From positions 1 through 64,000 of the forward strand of contig JADYUK010000012.1 in assembly GCA_021531755.1 (NCBI GenBank): a stretch of 64,000 bases of DNA, written 5' to 3'. Within the stretch, counting starts at the first letter, position 1, and the number at the start of each line of letters is the position of its first letter. Of this stretch, positions 52,756 to 60,544 are shown one piece after another. Origin of the DNA: Hoylesella loescheii (GTDB lineage: Bacteria > Bacteroidota > Bacteroidia > Bacteroidales > Bacteroidaceae). Made by a program: the position numbers and the translations under genes. A model generated the notes under the pieces. It was not told the origin of the DNA, searched no databases, and was given only the letters and a program-made list of their open reading frames with translations.

Positions 52756-55700
52756 TATTCGTTGGCAATGTTACGTAGTTCCTCAATTATTGAATAAACA
52801 TCCTCTGTAAGGACTCCATCTCGAACATACTCTTCAAGCAATGGTATTATTTCATATAAGAGACGGTCTGTTGTAATATCTGTTCCATCCTCGTCTTTCA
52901 TAATGAAATAGCTGTGACCAATCCAAACGTCTTCTGGCTTATATTCCTCTGATAATGTATCAGCAGGTTTCAAAGGTAGTGTCTGCAACCAACCACTATC
53001 TTTGTACTCGTCATAATTCGTAATAAATAGGTCACTAACTTTATGGAAAAGTTCTTCATTGAATCCTGGCACTTCACCTTCAAGAGAATATGGCTTATCT
53101 GCAATAAATGCAAATCTTCTTCTAATAGCATAGTCAAGATTTCCAAGTGATCTGTCTGCCGTGTTCATGGTTGCAATGATATAGACATTATCAGGAACCA
53201 TAAACTGAACTTTAGAGTATGGTAGAATAACACTTTCTGCATTCTTGTGTCCCTTTCGTTTGTCAGCCTCCAGCAGCGTAATAAGTTCACCAAATATTTT
53301 TGAGACATTACCACGGTTTAACTCATCAATAACCATAACGTACGGCTTTGTGTTGTCTTCCATGGACGCTGAGGTCTTATGTTTATCAAGCAGTGCCTTT
53401 ACCTTGTCGAGAGTGATAGCATTAAGACGGTAAACAGTACCAAGAGTCATCGTCTTACCATTATTCATCTCAACAATATTCTCATTTATGTCCTTCAAAA
53501 GCCAGTTCACTTTTCTGACACGTTTATAGTGGTCATAGGAATTATCAAACTCATAATCTCCTACTACAACACCAATAGCATCAATAGTTCTATTTGTATA
53601 ACAACTCATGATGATGTCACCTTCTTTCATTTTGTTAATGAAAGCGTCAAGAATCTGCTTACCTTCACCATTGTGTTTTGTCCAATCGGTTTCATCAGAG
53701 ATCACAGCACCGTAATCATCCCATCCAATTCTTATGTGACCATTATCCATACACTCTTTACGGACAGGATTATCTCCAGTTCCTTGAAGAGATACTTTCC
53801 AGACGACAGCATCGCTTGCAATACCAATCTGTTTGTTCTTTACAATAGGACGTTCCGCTTCTTCACAGAGAATCTTAAAGATACCACGGTCAATTTCGTA
53901 TGTAACCTGGTTGTTATCTACAACAGGTTTTAGACCTTCCATCCAATCCTCATAATCCATAGACTGATGGAAAGTTGTAAATGCTACTCTTTTTTCCTGT
54001 TTAAGCTGATTATAGACTTTCATGAGGTCTTCTCTTTCAGCATTATTGGCATCAAACTCAGGCTGACAAAGTCTTACTACAAACTCAGGAACATCGTAAG
54101 TCTTTCCTGTACCTGGAGCACCATAGAGAACTATATTTTTCCTTTTTTTCCATGTCTCAACAATATCATCATACCAGGTTCCTTCATTGTCTATAGAATC
54201 CATTGCTCCAGCAGCATTAGCTGATATTTCATAGAATGTATTTTCTTTTATCTCGTTGGTTGCCATCTTTTCTTTTATCATTTGTAATAATGACATATAA
54301 TCGTCATAACTAGGAACTTTTTTAGGAAGATCGATACCATACTCATCCTTCATATATGTATTGTTGGTTTTGTCAAGAGCAAGATATTCCTCCGGACGGA
54401 TCCAGAATAGTCCCATAGTAATGTTGACATTGATAATATATTGTCTTATTACAGTATCGTATTCCGATTTGAAATCTTCACCCCTGACAACCTTCTCAAA
54501 AAGCTTCCAGAGATTCTCAATGTCGTCTTTCTCACGCTTGTTTCTGAAACCGAAGAAATGAGACATTTGATTATTGAGGATAGGGATTCCTGTAAAATCT
54601 GATGGGGCTTCAGCTTCAATAGATAATAATTCCTTGAATTTCTCTGCTCCAACTTTTCGATTGTCTTCTGTGATGCCTCGATTAAATATTCCAAGGGTTG
54701 TAAATGGGTCAATGTCTTTGCACAAATCTCCTTCACCCTTGTTGTCATGTAGATAGTTTACAATTAAGCTATCATCGTTAGCATAGATAATGTCAAGCAA
54801 TGATTTTCTGTCATTGCGATAATGCATGATCTTCTCAGCAAATTCTTTATAGAATGGAATCCAGGTAAATCTCATGTCCTTATTTAATTTTTCTTCCATA
54901 TATTCTTTCATGCACCAGAATAAAGTCTGAACCGAAAGAATTAGTGGTTTATGATTATAGTCATTTATGTATTCTGCAATAATGTCCTGTATCTCATTTC
55001 CATAATCGACAGTGAAATTATTGATTATTTGTAAGAAATGAGAGTATTTCTTTCCTGCTTCAAAATGTTCAAAACCGAAATATTTCCAAAGGTTTTTATA
55101 TACCTTGTCCATATAAAAGGTATAATTCTCTGGATATTTACAAGTTAAAATTGAAGCTGCCGTTCGCTCATCATTGCCACAGGTCTTAAACCTATCTGGA
55201 ATAAAATCACGCATTTCAGATTTAAAATCTTCTAAACGTGAGTTCAGAGGTTTTGATTCATCAAGAAGATGGTCAATGATAACTTTTCCTTCTGATGTTT
55301 TTACTGTCCCTATATATTTAATGACATCATTGATTCGTATGCAGTCAACGACATTCTTTCCGTATAAACTGCGATAAATGTCTATGGAATCCATGCCATC
55401 ACACGAATCAATGAGTTCCCATTTGTAAAGCTCATTATAACCATTGAAAGGCTTACCATTACGGAAATGATCAATAAGGTCATCCATAAGGTAGCGACGC
55501 AAGGCTTCGACAAGTTCTTCTCTCAACTGCCATTGGAATCCTTGTTTTGTGTCCCAACCTTTCTGCATAGCTATACACCAATAGGTTTCATTGCCATCAG
55601 TTCCTTCAACCCTAAAGCGATTCAGATACTTCTGAACCCATCTAGAGAAGTTTGTCACCTTACTATTATAATACTGCGCTGGTTTCTGGTGATTTTCAGA

Positions 55701-55880
55701 AACTTTGGTACATGTTGCCTTGTGCTCAGGTTCACGAAGGAACGCGAGCAAGCACTCTATATATTGTTCTGCCTTGGGTGCTTTTAAGATGTCGTACCAA
55801 TCCTCTGTTGTGATGCCAATGTCACCACAACTATACTCACCATTGGAGTTGACCGTCTTGTATAATGTCTTGATACTCAA
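52755..55880 (-). CDS. mcrB: McrB-like AAA+ GTPase with extra N-terminal region and EVE-like insert
   Basis: The 1041-residue protein has a long N-terminal region (1-575), then the McrB AAA+ motor: Walker A GAPGTGKT (586-593), Walker B VMVIDELNRG (847-856) and the McrB signature MNTADRSLGNLD. About 690-815, between Walker A and B, a separate segment reads VVWKVSLQG ... HIRIGWDDYG ... GDIIMSCYTNRTIDAIGVVVG ... YKRVRKVNWL, the pattern of an EVE/PUA-like modified-base reader. The N-terminal 130 residues (YYNSKVTNFSRWVQ, FQWQLREELVEAL) look like a conserved head domain I cannot name. The motor moves DNA using GTP and works with McrC. Low GC. Confidence 0.9.
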   Translation of the reverse strand: MSIKTLYKTVNSNGEYSCGDIGITTEDWYDILKAPKAEQYIECLLAFLREPEHKATCTKVSENHQKPAQYYNSKVTNFSRWVQKYLNRFRVEGTDGNETYWCIAMQKGWDTKQGFQWQLREELVEALRRYLMDDLIDHFRNGKPFNGYNELYKWELIDSCDGMDSIDIYRSLYGKNVVDCIRINDVIKYIGTVKTSEGKVIIDHLLDESKPLNSRLEDFKSEMRDFIPDRFKTCGNDERTAASILTCKYPENYTFYMDKVYKNLWKYFGFEHFEAGKKYSHFLQIINNFTVDYGNEIQDIIAEYINDYNHKPLILSVQTLFWCMKEYMEEKLNKDMRFTWIPFYKEFAEKIMHYRNDRKSLLDIIYANDDSLIVNYLHDNKGEGDLCKDIDPFTTLGIFNRGITEDNRKVGAEKFKELLSIEAEAPSDFTGIPILNNQMSHFFGFRNKREKDDIENLWKLFEKVVRGEDFKSEYDTVIRQYIINVNITMGLFWIRPEEYLALDKTNNTYMKDEYGIDLPKKVPSYDDYMSLLQMIKEKMATNEIKENTFYEISANAAGAMDSIDNEGTWYDDIVETWKKRKNIVLYGAPGTGKTYDVPEFVVRLCQPEFDANNAEREDLMKVYNQLKQEKRVAFTTFHQSMDYEDWMEGLKPVVDNNQVTYEIDRGIFKILCEEAERPIVKNKQIGIASDAVVWKVSLQGTGDNPVRKECMDNGHIRIGWDDYGAVISDETDWTKHNGEGKQILDAFINKMKEGDIIMSCYTNRTIDAIGVVVGDYEFDNSYDHYKRVRKVNWLLKDINENIVEMNNGKTMTLGTVYRLNAITLDKVKALLDKHKTSASMEDNTKPYVMVIDELNRGNVSKIFGELITLLEADKRKGHKNAESVILPYSKVQFMVPDNVYIIATMNTADRSLGNLDYAIRRRFAFIADKPYSLEGEVPGFNEELFHKVSDLFITNYDEYKDSGWLQTLPLKPADTLSEEYKPEDVWIGHSYFIMKDEDGTDITTDRLLYEIIPLLEEYVRDGVLTEDVYSIIEELRNIANE

Positions 55881-55917
55881 AATCTACTTTATTTAGGGTT
55901 CTAAGAAATAAGCATTA

Positions 55918-55957
55918 ACGACATTGCTACAGACCAAAAGATCTGTAACAACGTCGT
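55918..55957 (-). other. Stem-loop between HEPN-like fragment and mcrB
   Basis: ACGACATTGCTACAGA (55918-55933) pairs with 55942-55957 at 14 of 16 positions around 8 bases, 38 bases upstream of mcrB. It may be a terminator for the upstream fragment or an operator. Confidence 0.5.
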
Positions 55958-55962
55958 ATTAT

Positions 55963-56184
55963 CTATTTGAATTTAGTTTCGACCATTTCAAGCTCAGTTA
56001 TATTCTTGAACGTAACGTACATGAACATTACGGTTGCAACATGAATACCTAACTGAACTTCCTTAGCATCGAGGCTTTTGGCAGAATGATTTTCATCGTT
56101 GCGGAGATTAACAAGAATATCTACATACTGAGCAAACTTCTGGTCTATTGGCTTGTCGCTATACTGAAGCTTATTCAACTGCAT
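55963..56184 (-). pseudogene. HEPN-like protein fragment at the island edge
   Basis: The 73-residue frame (MQLNKLQYSDKPIDQKFAQY start) is helical and holds RNDENH, the R-x4-H pattern of HEPN nucleases, in the segment ILVNLRNDENHSAK. Upstream of the ATG the frame continues to read as sensible protein (VEHAALSNAIYC) until a stop at 56230-56232, 10 bases inside the 14-bp inverted repeat. The gene therefore seems to have lost its 5' part at the island border. It is AT-rich like mcrB. It could instead be a complete small protein. Confidence 0.5.
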
Positions 56185-56241
56185 ACAGTAAATTGCATTG
56201 CTGAGTGCAGCATGTTCAACATCACCATTCTACTTTCTTAC

Positions 56242-56255
56242 ATTCCCGGAGGCTA
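56242..56255 (-). repeat. Right 14-bp terminal inverted repeat of the McrBC island
   Basis: ATTCCCGGAGGCTA is the exact inverse of 51299-51312. It lies 103 bases after the lepB stop. Confidence 0.75.
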
Positions 56256-56357
56256 CAAAAGCGCATAGTGTCAGCCTGCATGTAATCGGGCCATGACCGC
56301 CAGACGACGTCAAGAACGCTGTCATGAGCGGCCGCAAGGCCTTGTCGCCTGATGGCG

Positions 56358-57791
56358 TCACTTTATATTGTCTACCCACGAGAAGAGTCTGTGCCAGCGT
56401 ATGGCAGCGAACCCATTGTGGTCAGGGTCGGCAGACCACCAGATGAAGAGCGGCTTGCCTACGACGTGGTCCTCTGGCACGAAGCCCCAGTATCTGGAGT
56501 CGGCTGAGTTATGACGGTTGTCGCCCATCATCCAGTAGTAGTCCATCTTGAAGGTGTAGGTGTCTGTCTGCTTGCCGTTGATGAATATGCGTCCGTCGTC
56601 AGTTATCTTCAGGTCATTGCCCTCGTATGTACGTATCGGGCGCTCATAGACAGCGATGTTCTTCATATCGAGCTTTATGCTCTTCCCCTTTGCGGGAATC
56701 CATACCGGGCCATAGTTGTCGCGTGTCCATCCTGTCGCTGAGTTGAGAGGGTAGAGGTCGCCTGTCGGCGCGTCGGTGTTGAGCTTTATGGAGGCTACGA
56801 TATCCTTCCGTGAGGCGAGTGTCTTGGCGGCTCTCTTGGTCAGAGGCATGCATCCGACACTGTTCAGCTGTGTCATGTCCTCGTTCGATATGCCGAGCTC
56901 CTGCATGAGGTCCTCAGGCATCTGTGCGCGCAGTTTCACATAGTATGTGTACTGGACGTTCTCCGGCTCCTTGTTGGGTTTGCCGTCGAGGTATATGATA
57001 CGGTCCTTTATCTGCAGCTTCTGGCCGGGGAGACCGACGCAACGTTTCACATAGTTCTCCCTGCGGTCAACAGGACGGGTTATGATGTCGCCATACTCAT
57101 TGGGGTTGGCCATTATGTATCGTTTTCCCGCATTGTAGTATGTGTCGAAGAGTTTGCGCTGCCCGATGGGGTCAAGGCTGTCCATTCTCGCCGGCGCATC
57201 GACGAGCTGCTGGCCGAAAGAGTAGGCCATCTGGTAGAAATCGGCAGCCTGCCAGCGCTCTTCTGACACGAGGGTGTCACCCGCTGGATAGTTGAAGACG
57301 ACGATATCGTTCAGCTCAACCTTCCCAAGACCTTTCACACGGCGGTAGTCCCACTGTGGCCACTCGATGTATGACTTGCATCCGAGCACGGGGAGGGTAT
57401 GCTGTGTGAGTGGCATCGTGAGCGGTGTCTGCGGTATGCGTGGGCCGTATGAGACCTTCGACACACAGAGATAATCGCCCGTCAGGAGCGACTTCTCGAG
57501 CGAGGAGGAGGGGATGACATAGTTCTGGAAGAAGAACAGGTTGATGAAGTATACGGCCACGAGGGCGAAGACGAGGGCGTCGACCCACGACATGATGAAG
57601 CGTGTGGGGCCCTCAGCGTCTTTCCACCACTGCCAGCGGATTTTCCTGGATATGTAAGCGTCGTAGATGAATGGCACGACTAATAGTCCCCACCATGACT
57701 CTACCCAGTAGAGGAAGAGGAGATAGAGTAGCGTGACAACTGTGAACTTCAGCCATTGCAGGCGTTGTGATGTCTTTTCTTTCTTTATCAT
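56358..57791 (-). CDS. lepB: Signal peptidase I
   Basis: The 477-residue membrane protease has N-terminal hydrophobic segments (about 12-45 and 70-90), nucleophile Ser97 in VIPSSSLEKSL and general base Lys249 in RENYVKRCVGLPG, then the box E region YYWMMGDNRHNSADSRYWGFVP. The long length is usual for Bacteroidota because of an insert between the Ser and Lys boxes. It removes signal peptides from exported proteins such as the many hydrolases here. It follows dapB by 76 bases on the same strand. Confidence 0.95.
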   Translation of the reverse strand: MIKKEKTSQRLQWLKFTVVTLLYLLFLYWVESWWGLLVVPFIYDAYISRKIRWQWWKDAEGPTRFIMSWVDALVFALVAVYFINLFFFQNYVIPSSSLEKSLLTGDYLCVSKVSYGPRIPQTPLTMPLTQHTLPVLGCKSYIEWPQWDYRRVKGLGKVELNDIVVFNYPAGDTLVSEERWQAADFYQMAYSFGQQLVDAPARMDSLDPIGQRKLFDTYYNAGKRYIMANPNEYGDIITRPVDRRENYVKRCVGLPGQKLQIKDRIIYLDGKPNKEPENVQYTYYVKLRAQMPEDLMQELGISNEDMTQLNSVGCMPLTKRAAKTLASRKDIVASIKLNTDAPTGDLYPLNSATGWTRDNYGPVWIPAKGKSIKLDMKNIAVYERPIRTYEGNDLKITDDGRIFINGKQTDTYTFKMDYYWMMGDNRHNSADSRYWGFVPEDHVVGKPLFIWWSADPDHNGFAAIRWHRLFSWVDNIK

Positions 57792-57867
57792 TGGTTATGA
57801 TGCTTTGTTTCGTTTCTTGTCTTTGTCCACGGTTGACATGGGGATTGGTGGCCGTGGGGCAATGGTG

Positions 57868-58626
57868 TCAGAATCTGAACATATCATCGATAGTGAGCAG
57901 GCCGGTGTTCTTGGCGGTGTACTCTGCGGCGAGGACGGCTCCGAGGGCGAATCCCTTTCTTGAGTGGGCGTCGTGTGTTATGGTTATCTTGTCGGCCTCT
58001 GAGTCGTAGACAATGGAGTGGATGCCTGGCACCTCGCCCTCCCTGACGCTGTTTATCGTCAGCTTATGGCTGTCGGCAGGCTCGGGCTGTGCCACGACGG
58101 TGCCGTCGGGCTGTGTGAGGGTGCCCATCTGCCAGCCGTCCTTACGGTCGAGGGCGTCGACTATCTGCTCGGCGAGAGTGATGCCAGTCCCTGAGGGATG
58201 GTCGAGCTTATGTATGTGGTGGGTCTCTGTCTCCTCAACGTCATACTGTGGGAAAGAGTTCATTATCCTGGCGAGATAACGGTTGACAGCCGAGAATATG
58301 GCTACGCCGATGGAGAAGTTTGAGGCCCAGAAGAGTGTCTTCCCCTCTTCCTGGCATGCCTTGCGGACATCATCGCCATGGTCCTTCAGCCATCCTGTTG
58401 AGCCTGACACCACTTTCACACCGGCTTTCCAGGCCTTCAGGTAGTTGGCGTAGGCTACATGTGGGGCGGTGAACTCTATGGCGACATCGGCCGAGGCGAA
58501 TGCCTCTGACTCGAAGTCCTGCTGGTTGTCGATATCTATTATGCTGACTATCTCGTGTCCACGGCTGATGGCTATCTGCTCTATCATGTGGCCCATCTTT
58601 CCGTAACCTATAAGGGCTATCTTCAT
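57868..58626 (-). CDS. dapB: 4-hydroxy-tetrahydrodipicolinate reductase
   Basis: The 252-residue enzyme has the NAD(P)-binding start MKIALIGYGKMGHMIEQIA and the catalytic/substrate block ETHHIHKLDHPSGTG (with the His-His and Lys pair typical of DapB). It makes tetrahydrodipicolinate in the lysine/diaminopimelate pathway, which supplies the cell wall. It precedes lepB; this pair is conserved in Bacteroidales. Confidence 0.95.
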   Translation of the reverse strand: MKIALIGYGKMGHMIEQIAISRGHEIVSIIDIDNQQDFESEAFASADVAIEFTAPHVAYANYLKAWKAGVKVVSGSTGWLKDHGDDVRKACQEEGKTLFWASNFSIGVAIFSAVNRYLARIMNSFPQYDVEETETHHIHKLDHPSGTGITLAEQIVDALDRKDGWQMGTLTQPDGTVVAQPEPADSHKLTINSVREGEVPGIHSIVYDSEADKITITHDAHSRKGFALGAVLAAEYTAKNTGLLTIDDMFRF

Positions 58627-58890
58627 AATGATGCTTTCGTTTTGGGTTTATGTTGGTTTATTCTATTCTCATCTCTGCCATCGAGGCGGGCCGGATGGCT
58701 GTGTATCATGCGGCATATGGCGGCGGCCTTCATATCCACACGCTGCCGCCAATATCCCGGGTGAGTCTCTTCCCGCTGCCTGCTATGTGGCATGTGGCGG
58801 CATAGGGCTGGCCTCATCATGCCTGCTTGGTGGCACGCTGGGGCACGCTGGGGCATCGTCATGCCATGAGGGGATGCGGGGCCTGCGGTG

Positions 58891-59736
58891 TCAGAAGCTG
58901 CTGAGCCATGACTTGAGGTTCATGAGCATCTCCGCATGGAAGGGGAATGATGTGCGCATTCCGCCCCAGTGTCCGCCATAGGGATAGATATGCAGCGATG
59001 CCGGCACGTCGTGTCTGTAACACTCAAAGTAGTAGTTGAATCCGTTGGCAGGCACGACGATGTTGTCGTCGTCAGCGAGAGCTATCCACGCACGTGGTGT
59101 CTGTCGGGTCACTTGTGTGTCGTTCGAGTACAGCTGCTCCATCTTCTTCTTGGCGTCCTTGCCGAGGAAGTTGTCGTGTGTGTCACGGTGTGTGAAGGCG
59201 GGGTCCATGGTTATGACGGGGTAGAAGAGTATCTGGAAGTCGGGCAGCGCGTCGCCCTTGGCGTGTGTCGCTATGGTCGAGGCGAGGTGACCGCCTGCCG
59301 ACGAGCCCATGATGCCCACATCCTCGGGGTTGATATTCCAGCGCTTGGCGTTCCTCCTGACCACTCTCATGGCCTGCTCAGCGTCCTCAACGGGCACTTT
59401 GTAATTGCCGTGGGGCAGACGGTAGTGGAGCACTATGGCGGCTATGCCCTGCTGTGTGAAGAATGGCGCCCAGTCTGTGCCCTCACAGTCCATGACGACA
59501 CAGCAGTATGCGCCACCGGGACAGATGACCACTGCACGGCCTGTCGCACGGCTCTTCTCTGGCAGGAAGACCTGTATGTAAGCCTCATCCTTCGGGTCGC
59601 CATTGTCGTGTGGCGGCTCAGCTGCCCAGAGGCTGACACGCTGGCCCTTCTTGTCTGCCGCGCGGAGTGACGACGGTATGGCTGCAAGGAGCAGCATGAT
59701 GAATAGCGTGAGGGTGAGGGTGGGTTTTCTTGACAT
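58891..59736 (-). CDS. Secreted alpha/beta-hydrolase, carbohydrate-esterase-like
   Basis: The 281-residue protein has a signal peptide (to about residue 26), the oxyanion block ICPGGAYCCV (71-80), nucleophile Ser146 in GSSAGGH, acid Asp in ADDDNIV (221-227) and His256 in YGGHWGG. It resembles esterases of the BD-FAE/acetylxylan-esterase kind found with Bacteroidales glycan loci. It probably removes acetyl or feruloyl groups from plant polysaccharides. It stands alone to the right of dapB. Confidence 0.85.
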   Translation of the reverse strand: MSRKPTLTLTLFIMLLLAAIPSSLRAADKKGQRVSLWAAEPPHDNGDPKDEAYIQVFLPEKSRATGRAVVICPGGAYCCVVMDCEGTDWAPFFTQQGIAAIVLHYRLPHGNYKVPVEDAEQAMRVVRRNAKRWNINPEDVGIMGSSAGGHLASTIATHAKGDALPDFQILFYPVITMDPAFTHRDTHDNFLGKDAKKKMEQLYSNDTQVTRQTPRAWIALADDDNIVVPANGFNYYFECYRHDVPASLHIYPYGGHWGGMRTSFPFHAEMLMNLKSWLSSF

Positions 59737-59824
59737 GGCTTGTTGAGGGTTTGCTGGTTATTGATTAGGTTCATGTGCTATGCTGGGGGGCGACCATGGC
59801 ATGGCGAATGGTGTTTACAAAATG

Positions 59825-59832
59825 CAAATATA
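59825..59832 (-). promoter_or_regulatory. Esterase gene promoter -7 element
   Basis: TATATTTG on the minus strand fits TAnnTTTG; transcription would begin near 59820, 84 bases before the start codon. Confidence 0.5.
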
Positions 59833-60190
59833 CTATTTTTCCATAATATTCACACGCATACGCATGTATATTTATGATTTGTTATTAATATAAGCATGGA
59901 TGTTTCGCATGAATTAACAGTGAATCATCTCCGTCGGGGGAATCCTCTGGGCGGGTTGGGAGAAGCATGGCGCGCTGGAGGACAACCGGTACATGCAGAC
60001 GGGCTCGCCATAGGGCGTATGATGTGCGTGACGATACAGGGGGATACCAAAAAGGAGGAATGGCCATACGCTCACATGAGCAATAAAAGCCGCAAACTGA
60101 CTACACACCGACGGGCCCAGCCACGATGAACAGCCCCATGGGATTTGCCAACAAAAAAGCGGGAATCGGAGAGGGAAATGCGGAGGTTTT
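59833..60190. other. Gene-free stretch
   Basis: No gene is supported between the esterase promoter and the repeats before topA. Confidence 0.4.
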
Positions 60191-60192
60191 CC

Positions 60193-60280
60193 CATTGGCA
60201 TTGGATGACACGCTCATTGGCTATGAATTGAAGGCCAAGAGATACTGAATGGCGGCCTCATTGGTATTGGATGACAGAGC
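60193..60280 (+). repeat. Degenerate repeats in 22-bp register
   Basis: CATTGG occurs at 60193, 60215 and 60259, that is at 0, 22 and 66. The 18-mers at 60193 and 60259 (CATTGGCATTGGATGACA and CATTGGTATTGGATGACA) differ at one base. The units between are decayed. Confidence 0.65.
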
Positions 60281-60320
60281 ATGCAATTATCCACAGCCCC
60301 GAGGGGGTCGCGACGGCATG
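60277..60320 (+). repeat. Dispersed repeat element, partial copy
   Basis: GAGCATGCAATTATCCACAG, CCCCGAGGGGGTCGCGAC matches the element at 983-1049 and contains the TTATCCACA nonamer at 60287-60295. Confidence 0.7.
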
Positions 60321-60506
60321 TGTGACGATGCCTTCATGTGGGGCATGTGGCTGGGGAGGGGGACAGCTGTGAGCAACAGATACAACAACAGATAGCAACC
60401 GAGACAACAGCAGGGAGCAACCGAGAGGAAAGCAGGAGGCAGATTGTCCTTTCTTAAAAAATCATAACAATTCACTATATAATAATGTAGAGAGAAAACT
60501 TTTCTG

Positions 60507-60514
60507 TACTTTTG
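60507..60514 (+). promoter_or_regulatory. topA promoter -7 element
   Basis: TACTTTTG fits TAnnTTTG. The transcript would start near 60519, so an upstream non-ATG start at 60512 is excluded and the ATG at 60545 is chosen. Confidence 0.55.
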
Positions 60515-60544
60515 CGCCCCGAAACAAACCATCAACATAGAATC

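Noticed and set aside
51299..56255. Insertion sequence or prophage carrying McrBC
   Set aside because: No transposase, integrase or phage structural gene lies between or beside the inverted repeats.
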